This document shows positions 1 through 14,357 of a stretch of 64,000 nt of DNA, piece by piece. The stretch covers positions 50,404,077-50,468,076 of the forward strand of contig CM039211.1 in NCBI GenBank assembly GCA_008360975.2. Direction: 5' to 3'. Below the pieces are notes generated by a model. That model was not told the DNA's origin. It worked only from the letters and a program-made list of their open reading frames with translations, and made no database searches. The position numbers and the translations under genes are program-made. The stretch comes from Lichenostomus cassidix (lineage: Eukaryota > Chordata > Aves > Passeriformes > Meliphagidae). Numbering within the stretch: the first letter of the stretch is position 1; each line of letters begins with the position of its first letter.

Positions 1-2866
1 AACCTCCTAGGCTGCACAGGTTACTGATCAAAAGTGCAAGAAGAGAAAAAAGAAGTATTATATTAGCTTTACTGCTATGGCAACAGATCAGTGGGCAGTA
101 ACTGCCTGTCATTTCACTCCCCTTAGAGTGAAAGACCTCTGTCAGAGCCAAGACTCAGGCACTTCCGCTAAAAACATGACTCTCAGGAAGCTGATATTGC
201 AGGCTCACAGGCAACAAGGATGCCAGTATCTCTGCACCATTGCTCGTCAGTGTGCTGTGTAGAAGCAAGTAATTCACCTAGTGCATTGTCTGCTCTGCCA
301 ACATCTGTACCCTTGCCAGACAGTGCTCAGGGTCTTAGCCATGGTTCATGCAGATGCTGTGCAGCACACAGGAGATAACTTTCTTTCAAGATGAGATAAG
401 AATGCCTCTTGTGGGCCTTTTGCTATGTGAAATTTCAGTCTCTCAAAGGTATACCTCACAGCCATCTTCAAGTCATTTAAGGCACTAATTAGTATTTTTC
501 CAACTGTCCTTAAATATGTCTTGCTCCCCATGGCAATGGGAGATATGTAAAGTTATCATAGGATAATGATAAAAGGATGAAAGCTAACGCCATCATTATC
601 TACTTTAGTTGTGCCACAAAGTGCTATTATATATTATAGGAACACAGGTGAAAACTGTAACACAGCAGATTTTCCACAGCACTCTCTCTCAGCATTAAGA
701 AACCTGCCATGATGTGGAACAAATGACGTGTGTTACATTTAGCAGACCTTGGAGTGCAGCAGATAAGTAATACTTCCTAACAATGATGTCTGAGGCCAGG
801 TACATGCTGTTAGTGATAAGACTGTTATTTATGCCTGTGCAAATTCAGAGCACCACACACTGAAACCACCATTAACCTCTGGAGGTTTAATGAGTTACAA
901 ACTCAACAGAACTTTTGAAAGAGTTGCACACAGCATGGAGCATGAGTGAAGTGTAAGAAGGCCTCCAGTCCACAGTGCTCAGCAAAGGTCTTGGAAGAAA
1001 TTGCCTGTGAACAATGCCTGGTAATAAAAGGAAAGACATCTCTTTGTTCAGTTGGATTTGGACTGACAAAGTGACATGAAAAGATGCTTTTAAAACGGTT
1101 TAACTTTCCTTGTGTGACAAGCTTAAAGAGAAAGGTAAATGGGAGGAAGACTGAGAAAACACTTGTGAGACTAATCACAGCTTCTGAGGTCCAAATTCAC
1201 AAGTTTGTTCCTGAAGAAGATTTGCAGTGTGGAACTTTTTCTAATGAGAACATACCCTTTGAAAATACTAAGTACATTAGCACCTGTTTAATTATAACGG
1301 TCCTTTTCACATGTAGATAATAAGTCAGCTGAGAGCTGGAGGTAAATTTTCTCAGATTCAATTTGCAAAGTTTTGTTCCTCTTATTGAGGAAGCATCAAG
1401 TGTGCAGGGGAGGAAGTTCTTCAGCAGGCGGAAAGGTGTGTCCTGCTCAAACATACTGCCTCAGAGATCCAGAAGAGAATTGGGCCAGTTGTGTTGCTGC
1501 TACCACTCTCAAGAGACCCCTTAAAATTAATTGCTAATTTTCTGAGTCATTAAGGCATGCGTCATTGTTGGATAAAGTCCTAATATCAACCAAGTGTGCT
1601 ATCCAGCAAGACTTGCTGGCCTGGGGCAGACTAGCTCAGAACCATGCCCCCAGACTATTGGCACATTGGAAAGCCCTTCAGTTAGGTGCAATTTTTCTCT
1701 ATTTCTGATTTGTAAAACTTTTATAATCCCTAAACATCAGGAAAATCAAATGCTTATTATCAACAGTCAAAGTTATACCTGAATTACTTTTAAATAGAAT
1801 ATGTTTTTCAGAATTATTTTCAGAAAGCAATAGAAGGAATTAAGCAAATATGCCATAGCTGGCAATAAGCAACCTCTTCTACTCTTTTACATGTGAGACA
1901 TGTTTTAAAGCCTTAGTCTGCACTTGGATCCATTCAGCTAGACCTTAGGTTGAGCCCCATTAACATGTCCGGCTCCAGGACCACTGATGGGGAACTGGGG
2001 CAGTTTCCTCTTTCAAAGGGAGTCATATATCACCTTGCAGCTTCTTACTTGGAATGGATTTAAGACTAATATCAATCCCCATCAGAAATTAACTTTGCTG
2101 ACACACCTGTGTTGGAGAACACATTAGACTTGGAAGTCTTCTGTGGCTATACTTTTCTTTTAAGATCATTTACCCTGTCATGCTACAGCAACCTAAACAT
2201 GTACCCCATATTCTTGAGCTGGCATTTTGAAGGTTTTCCCCTTTTTTGTGGCTACACATCTTGACCTTTAACATCTTCATGTGGAAGAGAACAATGGGTG
2301 AAGAAGCAGTAATTTCTTAACTGCTTTAGGCAGAGGTCAGGCAGGGTGATAAGCTGAGAGTCAAGGTAACAATGCAGCTGACGGTCCCATTGTGAGCGCT
2401 TTGTGTGTCAGTGAACTTGATTCATACTTAGTGTGAATAGAGGAACTCTCAGCTATTTCAGGAATGTCAGTAATTTTGTAGTAAAGAAACTTTGATCTTG
2501 CTCCAGTTTCCCAGGCTCATTCATTAGCTGAGAATGTGGAGACTAAGATAGGCTCTCTCTCTTCTGGGAGACTGACTGCCTAGTACTTAAATAAATCACC
2601 TGCATTTTCTCCCTGTCCTCCTCACAATAAAACAGTCCCTTACAGGTCCTCTTGGCATACGATGAAACTTTGACTCCAAGGAAATCTCCCTCTGATGCAT
2701 GGACTGAGAGGAATGCCTTTGATTTCTGAAACTGAAGGTCAGATTTTATAAACATACCACCCCAAAGCTGATCAGTCGCCATCTACCCCTCCCCAGTAAC
2801 ATGAGATATGCTAGTGACCTTTTGATACTTCTGACAAAGTGGAAGTTGAAGAAATTTCTAGCTTTC
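1..2866. other. non-coding stretch, no gene recognised
   Basis: AT-rich unique sequence. Open frames on either strand are all under 100 codons, overlap each other and show no known domain. I see no repeat family, no RNA gene and no clear promoter. The stretch is read as intergenic or intronic DNA by absence of evidence only. Confidence 0.6.
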
Positions 2867-2878
2867 AAAAAAAAAAAA
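2867..2878. repeat. poly-A tract (A12)
   Basis: Twelve consecutive A residues in otherwise mixed sequence. No recognisable retroposon body lies directly upstream, so it is a simple mononucleotide repeat rather than a clear retroposon tail. Confidence 0.9.
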
Positions 2879-5800
2879 GCACTCATCTTTGTCCTGCCAG
2901 CTCTGTGTGTTTTGAAGTGTGGAGCTCTCTGCTCTTTCTTCCTGGGCAGGCTCTCTCACACCAGTGCTGTTGAAGTAGTCTCTCAGTCACCCTGACCACC
3001 ATGAGCACCAGCTAAACTTTCACGTGCTGTCCCTCTCTGCAGAGATAGAAGCATGTGCAGAGGAAGGTTTTTCTGGGCAGAGTTTGGAGCAAGGGACTTT
3101 TTTCTCTATTCTGATTTGGGATAAAAATTAATATTCTAAGCTGTCTTTCATTTTCTCTGGTATTATAATAATAGTTTTAAAACAAAGACACTCTTCTCCA
3201 AAGGTTCTGGTTTTGTTTCTTTCAAAAACAATTAAAGCTCATTTCCTACTTCCTTTTCTCTCCTGTCCCTGCTGTGAAGCAGGAAGTCAAATTTAAAAAA
3301 TGTTAAGTGAACTAGAGAGAAGCTAATTGATTCATCCAAAGGTCAGAGGGTGTCAGAGCGGAAGGGGAGAATGAAGCAGAGCATCCCAGCTCTCCTGTGC
3401 TAGCCTTGGGAAAACATGCTCTGCCTCAGGTTTCCTCTGTGGCACCACTTAAGTTTTTGAGTTTCTTTCAGTTCATTTTATCTTGGATCCCAGTTTTTCA
3501 ATCTTTCAAAGTTTCTGGCTTTGCAAGCAGCAGATTCTTATTCTCAAACAAACAACACCCAGAACTCACCAGCACAGTTGTTAAGTCTCCTAATCTTACA
3601 TTTACTTACTGTGGAAAAGAAGACACAAGCACATTTGTTCAAACAGTTTTTGTGCCTGCTTTCCCCATATTTTAATCTTATTAAAATGCTTCAGCTATAC
3701 AAAGGGACTCAGATACATGTTTAAGAACATTTTCCAAGCATTTCTTTTAAGATTACACTTAAAGCATTAAAGCTGCCAAGTTTCTGAAATGAGATTCTGA
3801 AAGCAGTGAAGGCAAGATTCTAGAGCTCCATCTCCTCAAAGCCCACTCTCTGCATCTTTCTTCATTTCAGCAAAAGTTTGGAGTTGAAAGCTGTGTGAAG
3901 CACAGTCATTGAGTCTGCCAGTCATTTTAGGAGTGCCGGTGCTGACTGGATGCAGATCATGTGTCAGGGTCTTCCCAAAGCCAGTCTGCTATGATGTGGT
4001 GAAGGCTGGCTCTATGATTATTCCATCTACATACAATATGAGTAATTACAAATGGCAGAGAAAGCCATCTTTTCTCCTTACCTCTTTGGGTAAAATCATC
4101 CCTGTGGATGCCAGAGGCATTATCTTTTGTACTCATTTTTACAGCCTTGCAGTGAAAACTATGATATCTTTTACTTGCTTTCAAGTCCAAAATGTTATAG
4201 TGTCAGCAGAAAGCATACTCTGTGGTCCTAAAAGCAGCCTCTTCCAGTACCTTTTGTGTGAAATGATAGGTGCTGCAGGGAGGAACAAGATTCTCTGCTT
4301 ATCTGTGCACTGCTTTTGAAGTCACTGAGCATACAGTTTTCTTGGACAATGAATGCATTTTCCCCTGTTAGGCAGGGGGATCTGCTACAGTCTTGCTCTG
4401 ACACACAATAAATCAAACCATTCAAGCATGCTATAATAAAAATACTTGCTTTGAAGTACAACTTTTAATGTCTAATTTCCTAATGGTAAAAATGATGCCT
4501 TATCATAGTCTCTTTTTTCCTTCAGCCTGTTTTCTCTATCTGGTTGTTTTGTTAACATGTGTGGCTGTCTAACAACTGCATTTTGGATTCCAGATGTTTT
4601 GGCAACAGAAAGCATTAAACGGTCATATATGTCCCAGAAACCTTATACCGCCCAAGTAGCTGTTATGTCAGCCGACTAAAGTAAGCCTACCAAGATAATT
4701 TCCCCCTCTTTCTTCCTCTACTGCTAACACTTTAGTGATCAATATAAAATGACAGAAATTCTTTTCCACAGCCACTATAACAGAAACAGCCAGGGTGGGG
4801 AGCATAAAGCCTCACTTGCAAATAACATCCATGTGGTTTTGATGGAGGAAGAAAAAGGTATTTTAATTAAATAATGAGCTCAGGCTCTTTCATAGTGAAC
4901 ACAATGAGCAGCTCAGTGATTAAAGGTATATTTGGACACAGAGGCACACATATATGCACACATATGCACACAAAAGTATTTCATTTGCAAGCTGTTTATG
5001 GCCAGTTTTGAACAAAGTTTTGTTACTGCAGGCCAACAGAAGTAGCAGGAGGAACCTATCACTAATTTTATGTATATGTTTATGGCAGAGGTATATTTTT
5101 TGAAGAGGGTAACTTTATGTTTTACCACTTACTGTACAATATCATCCATTGGTATGGACTTTTCCAAGATGTTCCTTCACTGCTTGGAGTCATGAGTCAA
5201 AAGAGCAATAAATTGAGAGATCCTAGACTGCACCCTAATAGAGATTAAACCCTGAAAACAGCCATGAAAAATAGAAGAAAGAAAGGTGCATAAGAAGTCA
5301 GAGAAGTAAAATTTACAGATTATTTTAAACACTATCCTATTTTTCATGTCTCATGGGAAATTCTGATGTGTAAATTACTGGCCTATTTCCATGCTTCCTC
5401 CTCCATTTTCTCCCACTGTGAAAACCTTATCATATGTTGCAGTAATTTTCCTTTCTTTTTAGTAGAGCTGTGCTCCCATAATTGACCCAGTGCTTTGGAT
5501 TAAATTGGGCACACCATAGCTAGATTTTCTGCTCTGTGTTTTTCAAAGAATTTATCAGTTTTACTCTGGATGGTAGCCACAAGGGAATGACCAAAGACAT
5601 TAACTCCTGAAAAGAGCTGAGCATAATGGTCTGTGAGTTCTGCCATTGCCTGTGAGGATGAGCAAAACCAAATTTCTTTCTCTCACCTGGCTAGGTTACA
5701 GCAAACTCTTGGTAGATCTTCATATTCAGTGAGTGGCAGGGAAAACATGGCTTCATTGCCTTTAATTACTGATAGTGTGGGACTTCATGGGGGAAGACAT

Positions 5801-8800
5801 GACCAAAAGATGGATTGAAGCATTCAGAAGAGCAGAGTAGAAGAGAGATGGGTAATGAAAGCTGAGTCTGGGCAGAGACATTGGAAATGAGGAGTCTAAC
5901 CCAAAATCTCATCCAGAAGATGCCAATTCAAAGAGTAATGACTAAGTGAAAGTCACAGGCAGAGGAAAGGATTTTAGCCATGGTGTTTTTAACGGAGCAA
6001 AGAAGAACAAGACTGACATCATCGGCAGAGGAGGAAAATGCATTATGAGAGGGGAGAAGCAGGAGAAATAATGAATAAACACTTGACCAGAGAGATGGAG
6101 GGAGAGAGACATCTGGCAAGAGAGGATCAGTGCTGGTGTAGAACAGACTAGCGTGGAGTTTGCCAGCCCAGTACTTACACACAGCCTGGCACAAGGTCAC
6201 AGGCCATGGCAACTCCTCCAGGCAAGGCTGCTCTTGGCTTTCTGTGTCCCAGGACAGAACTAGCAGGAGCTGGATATTGACAGAGAAGGAATCAACATCA
6301 AGGTTGTGAAAACATGGGAAAGATGAGGCACAGAAACTCTTCCTGCTCCCACAGCAGCTCTTGCCCTCTATCTGTCTGTCTTAATCCAGAGACTTCCTTA
6401 GCCCAAATGCCATGCCCCCCTAAACTTTATACCTCTCCACTATGGCATGAAGATGATAGAGCTTTTCAAGAATTCCCAAAATCATCCAATAAAGCAACTA
6501 ATTAGATGATGCTGAAAAAAGAGACATGTAAAGCATGGCAAGCTTTTGATTGTTTTTGTGATGTTATTATTTAAACTACTAAGAAAGCTACAGAGACTGT
6601 TATCACAGGCCTTTTGTTTTCAATGACAACCACCACCGATGCCCTTCATAATAACAGATAACACAGATAATCTCTGAGCAACACATTGAAGGAAATTTAT
6701 CCTGTTTCAGTGGTGACTAACTCCCAAATCGTTGAGTTTGTCTCAATTCAAACAATATCTGAAGTTAAATTCAGCATTGTGAATTACAGTTGCACATGTA
6801 AGTAACCAAAATATATCATTCTTGGTAAATTACACAACATCTGGAATTCAGCTGCACTCACACAATTTTAAGCCTAATTCTGTATCTATAGATATGTGAA
6901 TATGAATCTTTCTGGTCAAGGAGATCTGTGACCCTGCATACGAAGGGTGACTAAAGTGGAATTGCCAGTGTCATATCTGTAAGACTGACAGATGCAGTCA
7001 TGTCTACAGCTAGAAAGATGTCCTCCCTGCCTGACAGAAAAATGTGCAGGAGTCTATTTTTAAGATCAGTTTTTCCTAGGAGTCTTTTTGACCATTTAGT
7101 GAACTCTTACCATAGTAAGGAGTGCTGAAATAAATGCCGGCAGCTTTAAGCTTTGCAGACCCTAGAACATAGCTCTAGGGCTAATGATTAACAGCAATAT
7201 TTCAAGGTCCTCCTTTAGTTCCCCAGTGCCAAGTTCATCAATCTTCTTTCTTCTGAGTGTTTTTAAAAAATCTCCTTCAGTTTCATTCCTTTTTTTCTGG
7301 AAGACTCTCTGTAGTTGAAACTAGTATTTCTTTAGCCAGGGAGACTGACTTGAGCAGAATAGGTATCTGAAGTTCATTAAAAGCAAGTCATGTGGATAAG
7401 AACCTACAAAGAAAGCTATTAATAATGCCTGAGAAACCAACAAGGTTTCAGGATCTGGCCAACTTTACAGTTTTCGCATTAAATAATAGAATAGTGAGCT
7501 TACTGAATGAAGGCCAGTTCTAGGGAGACAAGTGATGGCAAAAGATGTACTCCTGTTTCAGTTTGTACAGATTCCATCCCATTTGTCTCCAACTGATAGA
7601 GACTGTTACAGAGTGATCACAAACCAAAAGGGAAGACTGGTATTTTATTTTAAGTAAAATAATGCTATAATTTTTCTTGAGGAAACCAGTATGATGCTTC
7701 AGGGTAAATAATATGTTTTTCGTGTCAATAATTACAGAAGTGGCATAGCTAACAATTTCTAACCTACTAAATTTTGCTGTTAGTAAACTGCAAGTCACAC
7801 ATCCACCATTCTTAAAAAAGAAAAGGATGATACTCTGATTAGGTTAAAAGCTCAAACCCCAAACTACGTCTTGTTCATTTTTATAGTGCTCCTGAATATT
7901 AAAATACAAAAAATTCCAAGCTAGAAAAGTACATTCTCTGTCTCTTTACAGATATCTGTTTGCATGTATGTGTACGTACATACTCAGATCCATATATAAT
8001 TTAACTTCATTTATTCAAGAAGTCCATTCATGATATCCAGCTTCAAAACATCAGAAAAACGACCTGTCAAAAATTGATCAGAAGGCTTAACACAAATATT
8101 ACTGCAAGTTTTAACCAGTTGTTTTCTCAATTTATCAATAACTATATGAAGCGATATGGCATAGCCCATGTGGAATATATTCCACTTTATTTACCACACT
8201 GAAAAAACCAATCTTGAGCTTCCCCATAACATCCATCATCAAATCATCTGCACGACTGAAAATTACAAGCAAACTGAGATTTCAGCTGTCAAGACACCTG
8301 GGCAGAAGCTGAGACCACGGGTTGTTTCCTCTCTTATTCTGAAACAAAAGAAAATGCCCACTGGGACAAGGGGGGCCCCAAACTTTCCCCTCAAAGGCAG
8401 CAAACTCTGGACCAAAACACTGAAAATAGTCCATTTGTGGAGGCCAAGAATGTTGAGAAAGAATCTGAGCCCCTGGTTGCTGGTAGCTTTAAGAATGCAT
8501 CAGAGGAAGGTTTATTCTGTACGTGCCTTTTGCAGACACTGAGCATGCAATGCTGGATAAGACAAGCCTTTGTTCAAGCCCAATATATCAGCATTTACAC
8601 TCCTGTGCAAAAATGGAACTACTGTAAGGCAAAAAACCCCCCAAGATAAAAACCATTTATTTATCTCCGCAAAGGTACCTGCCATTCTCTTTTTCAATAT
8701 TTGGTTCCAAATCTGCCTGAAACTATGCTGAAGAAAATATTTGTGATGGCATCATTTATTTCCAAGTCTTCCTTCACTGTAACAGTCAAGAGCAAGACAG

Positions 8801-10467
8801 CTGGCTTGAGTTTTGCCCTGTGGTTAGACATGTCTTCCTGTCTGCCTGCCATTGCAGTGACAGTAACTGCCAGATCCTCTTCTCTTTTTTGATGACTTCC
8901 TGTGTCCTTCCTCACTCTTCTACCTGCCTCACTAAAATTATTTACTGATGCTGTGAAATTTGGCCCTGTGAATAAAAGCTTAGGTGCTGAAACAGAGATA
9001 GAAAGATGGCTGAGCTGAGGCCTGAAGAAAAGCTGGGGCTGATCACATGTATGCAAATACATATGTACAATATGTGTACCTTTTCCACATCCATTCTCTT
9101 TTTCGGGTAAATACTGGTATTGAGTGTGGATAGATAACAGTGAGCCCAGATCTGAAACTTTACAGGTGTCTACCTTTTTTTATGATCTTAAACTAAGAGT
9201 CACTAGGGATTTAGATACCTAAATGTGTGTTTGTATATGGTAATGCAGAAAACAAGACATTCCACTCATGTGCATTAGTACTTGTCTTTGTTGGGATGTA
9301 CTGAAGATATCTTTATTGCATAACTCTTGACCAGGAGATAGCCATCACTTAAGGTGTCATATTAACTCTCCCTGTGTCAGAGGTTGAACTTACCTAACTC
9401 TTGCTCTGAGTGTAACATTTACTTCATTTTATCTAAAGTGAAATGGATGTCTTCTTTACTCTGATTTTTAACATTCATTTTGCTTCAGAGGAGCATTAAG
9501 AAACTGATTGCCATCAAGAAATTTTAAACAATGTGTTTTCAACTCTGTCTCAAACCTGTTGCCTATGAGTCAAAATATATTGTCACTATTACTTTTCCAG
9601 TCTTCCCCCGGCCTCCTGTAACCAACAGCATTAACTTGTTACTCTAATTAGCTGGCTACATCTATTGCCAAACCAGACTGCTATGAGCTGTGTCCTCTTA
9701 CATGGTTTGCCTATTACCACACCTTATTTCAGCAAAATATAAACAGCTAAGAGTTTACCAGTTATTCCAGAGATGTCAGGTTATTTCTAGCATGATTACT
9801 GTGGTGTCCATGTCACTAGCAAGTGCTAATCCAGGCATGTGAGCCCTGACATTTATACCTACCGGATAAGAAACTGCTTTATCTTTTCAGATAACTAACT
9901 TATTCTGGGAGCTATTTTGTCAAACTCACGGGACTTAAATGCAGTTACCTTTCAGACAGAGAACATTATCAGATGACTCTTAATTTTTAAATGGATTATT
10001 AACATCAGTATGAGACTTAAGCAGTAACTACAGATCCTAATTCATAAGGGAAAATAAGAAAAGAAAATAAATAAATACCCAAAACAGCTAGAAATCCCCT
10101 CGTACCTGCCTCCCCTCCATCTCTTACCCTGTCAAAACAACAGTCAAAGAGATTGCAGAATTTCTTGTGACTTTGACCTCTGCTCTGTGAGATCATTTGC
10201 TCTGGAAATATGTACAATACATATTTCCTGTCAAATGGTAGCTTGATTTTCTTCTGCTTCCAACATCATCCAGTGCATTCTAAGTTCTTATTGTCTAAAT
10301 AACACTGCCTGGTTTCCCTTCCTACTCCTTTATGTTTTTCTGTAGTGATTCCTGACCTGCTATATCAACAGGTCTATAATCTAATCCTAATCTGCCTTCT
10401 AAAATAAGATAAAGTGAAGCTGGAAATCTCTTCAGGATTTGAAGGACATGAACTGAACATCTTAAAG
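2879..10467. other. non-coding stretch, no gene recognised
   Basis: Long unique AT-rich stretch. The longest frames (3909-4319 +, 136 codons; 8168-8542 +, 124 codons; 8694-9062 -, 122 codons) have no recognisable domain and no coherent flanking splice sites, and are treated as chance. A short CA/TG-alternating patch sits near 4945-4975 and an octamer-type ATGCAAAT at 9051-9058. I recognise no interspersed repeat here, although diverged ancient copies could be missed by eye. Confidence 0.55.
8170..8185. repeat. perfect 16-base palindrome
   Basis: GTGGAATATATTCCAC equals its own reverse complement. It may be chance in AT-rich DNA. Two GGAAT half-sites arranged as an inverted pair could in principle bind a dimeric factor, which is inference only. 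Confidence 0.7.
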
Positions 10468-10487
10468 AGCCAACAATAGCCAACAAT
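10468..10487. repeat. 10-base tandem duplication
   Basis: AGCCAACAAT occurs twice head to tail without mismatch. It is a small slippage-type duplication in non-coding DNA. Confidence 0.9.
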
Positions 10488-10951
10488 ATTTAAAAAGTCA
10501 GGCAAGGAAGGCTTATACAAAGATATTAATCACTACAATATCAACCCAAAAATAAAAAAAAAGCCACATGCTTAGGAAAAAACACCCAGAAGAAGGTGAT
10601 GGAAGCTTCCTGTAGAAAAAAATAGTTTAGGATAAGTGCAGCTAATGTCAGAAAAGCCATGGAAGGCTCAGTCTAAATCCAGTAGAGTAACTTTATAAAG
10701 CACTGTGGAGAGATTTAGCTGCATGACTCCTGCTACAGTCAAAGGAAATGAAAAGGCTAGAAAGCTTGCAAAGTATCTAAAAAGACAGCATCTCCAATGT
10801 TCTTTTCTCTCCTCCATCCAACCCCATTAAACTTCCTATATTAGGTGTCCTTTCTGTCACAGTTTAAGTAACAGTGAATCTCTGTTGAGTTGGCAGCATG
10901 TAAATCATACTTTGTGTTTTTGTTTTTTTTTCCTGGAGCTTTCAAATGGTT

Positions 10952-10989
10952 GTGGGGATAGTAGTACAATGTGGGGATAGTAGTACAAT
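10952..10989. repeat. perfect 2 x 19-base tandem duplication
   Basis: The 19-base unit GTGGGGATAGTAGTACAAT is repeated twice, head to tail and without mismatch, followed by a further partial echo (AGTAG). Perfect identity suggests a recent duplication, possibly polymorphic in copy number. Confidence 0.95.
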
Positions 10990-13567
10990 AGTAGGTTCAT
11001 CTCTGCTGCAGGTCCACTGACCTGAGAAGTCACAGAACTAGTGCAGCTAGGGTTCAAGCACAGGCCATCTTAAATGACCAATAGGTTATGTCCTGGGCAC
11101 AGCTGGTCTCTTCCCCAAATTTTTGGCAAGCTTTACAATAACTCATGAATTTTCCATGCTACTGGTTTGATGCTCAGAGGGCTTTTTCTTGGGAACTGTG
11201 GATTGGTGAATAATACAGACCAGAGGCAGCACAAGCACAAAGGTGAGGTCAGTGTTGGGTGTCAATGGCAGCCCAGCTGACATGACTTTTCACCCTTTTT
11301 CCCAACGTAAAGCTTCACAGTTCTGCTCAAATGGATGTGTTTTTACTGGAGTGGATGGTGCTTTGTGTCTACACAACCAGCTGATTTCTTATACTTTTTG
11401 CAATCCCTGTAAGAAGAATGAAACACAGTCTTTGAAGACTAAAATGTAATTATGTACTCTGAATGCACTTGACTGGAAAACACTTTGTGTGACAAGTCAG
11501 AGCAGCTGGATGGATGACTTCCTCTCCATTTGAGGACAAATGGAAACGGGAGGATAATGCAATGCCTTCTCCAGCCAGAACATGCCTTGTACAGAAGCCT
11601 CATTGTATTCAGGTGCATTTATAACTCTGGGCCACGACACAAAGTCACAAAAGAAGTACAAGCTGCTCCTTATAATGGCCTGAAGCCTCCTCTGTACACA
11701 GAGAGAACTATTGGCTGAGCAGCACTCAGAGCAGTCTAAAATAGAGCTCTTCTCAACTTTGGTGTGAGTGATGTGCCTACTGATGATCTCACAGTCTAAG
11801 CTGGGGTGGTCTGTATGTCATAAAATTTAAAATGGCTCAGAAGTTAAAGGGACATGCTATCTGATTGAAAGAGCTGGAAGGGGATTGGGGGCTATTCAGG
11901 GATGAATCACAGGTAATAGGTAGCAGATAGTATTTCCCTTGCCGTGCAGGTCTAGGCTGGGTAAACATCTAAGATCCGAGGCTCATTTCCCAAGTCCTCT
12001 AGGCTCAGGCAACTCTGGCTCAGCAAAAGAAAGGGCACCACAACAGCTCACAAGCAGCCTGCAGACACCCCAGCACAGTGCTCCTTCCACCAGGCTAAAC
12101 ACCACTTCCTCGCTCTCCTAGGTCCTGAGCAGGTGACGCTCTGCTCCATTTGATGAAGAGTTTGGCTACGTGAGAGGATTCACACAGCACACTGCTGTCA
12201 TATAGCATAAGCTCCTGCTGAAAGATTCCCAGCATAATTAATGGGTGTATGTATCCAGAAGGAAAACTGAAAGGAAATTAAAAAATGCTCCTATGGGATG
12301 CAGTGAAAAACTTCAGTTCCTCAGAGATCCAATTAACAAAGCGGACATTATTTTGCTTGGCACTGCGCTGGCTTTATCTAAAATAGTTGCTGCCTTGGAT
12401 CAGAAAGCAGAAACTGATTATCTTGTTCCACATCCTACAGTGATCTCAACTCTCCTACTTCACAGATTAACAAATTCTGCTACATTAAACTTGATTTCAT
12501 TAACTGGAGATCAATTCCTGATTGCCCTCTGACAAGCTACAGTAATGCCAGCCAAAGTGTTCTTGTCACACCTTGATGGTAGGAAAGCTCAAATAGCTGA
12601 CTGCCTGAGAAGAAAGAGATCTCATGAGGAGACAAAGTCTGCATGAGCAATCACTGGCCTTGGACTGAGGTTCTGGACCTTGCAACATGTCTAATTGTCT
12701 CTAACTAGACACCTCCATTGCAAAAGCTACTTAGTGGTATTGAACTACCCAGGTGGGTGATGATTGTGGCTTACATGGACACTAAGACACCAGCAGAAAT
12801 CCAGAAACTCAATGAGACCCCTTCTATCACAACAGCAGGGAGAATCTCTGAACAGAAAGAGCCAAAACCATACAGGCAGATTTGGCTATATAGAGAAGAA
12901 TGTATCTAATTCTGCAGAAAAGCATCCGAGAAAAAGATCCACCCCCACATCCTCTGTCCCTCGTTCCATTTCATGCCAGCCTAATATGATTTAATCTGGG
13001 CTGGAAAGTTTCATGGCAGAATTTAAACAGCCACCCACCTTCTGTCACCATCATACATAGGAATGGAAAGAAAAAAGCTCCACCTTTCAGACCATGTTTT
13101 ATGCTGTTATCCCTCAGGATGACTTCAAGTCATTTACACAAAGGGTCCTCATACTGCTCCTCATAATGGAAGGTCTAAATGAAACTACCTGGCATTCTGT
13201 TCTGGAAATTAAACTAAAAGTGTGTGTTGCACACTGAAACCTTACTGAAATAAAAATGCTTCAAATACTCAATACTTACATAATGCAGGCAGGCATTGCT
13301 TATATATAAAGCAGGAGTGGCTGTAAGCATATTGCTGTAATCTCAAAATTGAAGTTTATTTTCAAAATGGGATCAAGGCTTGAAGCATCAAAAATAAAGC
13401 CGGAAATGGCAGTTTCTGAGAAAAGTAGATTCCTCTATGGCAACTACCCCACTCCCAAATAAAACCTAAGTAAAACAAATCATAGAGTTTGCAGTGATGT
13501 CCTTCACTTTAATACTCATATGTGTCTGAAGGTAAAATTATTATTTTATATGAAAAATAGGAAAAGA
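10990..13567. other. non-coding stretch, no gene recognised
   Basis: Unique sequence. A 95-codon + frame at 12245-12532 is the longest here. It has no domain I recognise and no convincing splice flanks. I recognise no repeat family. Confidence 0.55.
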
Positions 13568-13720
13568 AGGGGTTTGGGGTTTTTTCGTTGTTGTTGGGTG
13601 TTGGGGGTCTTTGTTGGTTTATGGTGGGGACATTCTTTGTTTTGTTTTGGCTTTTTGTTGTTTGGGTTTTGTTTGGTTTGTTTGTTTTTTGTGTTTGGTT
13701 TGTCAGTTTTGGGGTTTTCT
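13568..13720. repeat. GT-rich low-complexity tract with G-runs
   Basis: About 150 bases almost free of A and C on the + strand, built of irregular GTTT/GGGTTT units. Four G-runs (13569-13572, 13576-13579, 13596-13598, 13603-13607) lie close enough to form a G-quadruplex with loops of 3, 16 and 4 bases. Open frames across it give only Gly/Phe/Leu/Val low-complexity peptides and are artefacts. Confidence 0.9.
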
Positions 13721-14357
13721 TATGTACCTGATAAACATGCCCCAGGGCTTAAATAATGAGGCAAACTGCACCGTCTTTGTACTTCTGCTGGTACCCAAAA
13801 GGGAAAACTTTGGTCTTTGAGACTGTAAGAAACGTTGCTTTACATTCTTGTGTAAAATTCATAATTTAATTGTAGAAACGCTCTGGACTCCAGAACAATT
13901 CAAACGTGAGAAATGAGACAGAAGTTGTATTCCAGTGAAACCCTGAGATATGGCAGACTTTCCTAGGAAATCCAATTCACACAGCTGTGGCTTTATAAGA
14001 ATTAGACACACCTAGTAGATCAAACCCAGATGCCAAGAAAATGTTCCCAGGACTGAAATGATAAACATGCTGACATCATAGTAATTGATTTGTTTTTAAA
14101 ATGCAAAGGCTTGTGCAGAAAGATTATGCTCTGATAAAAGCCCCATCATTTGAAATGTATAACTATTTTCTATAGATTCCTTCCCAGAGCAGCTGGAAAA
14201 ACATGATATACTAAAGATAAAATTGTTCCTACAAACACATTAAAAAGGACTACAGGGAATGAGTTATAAGACATCTGAATTTAGAAAAGGATGTAATGAG
14301 AGGCATGTTGTTCCATCTCAATCAAAGACAGCGTCCCCAGGTTACAAGATAGATCTG
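13721..14357. other. non-coding stretch, no gene recognised
   Basis: Unique AT-rich sequence between the GT-rich tract and the LTR. I see no repeat or coding signal in it. Confidence 0.6.

Noticed and set aside
13520..13820. 78- and 69-codon + frames
   Set aside because: They are translations of the GT-rich low-complexity tract, Gly/Phe/Leu/Val-rich and meaningless.
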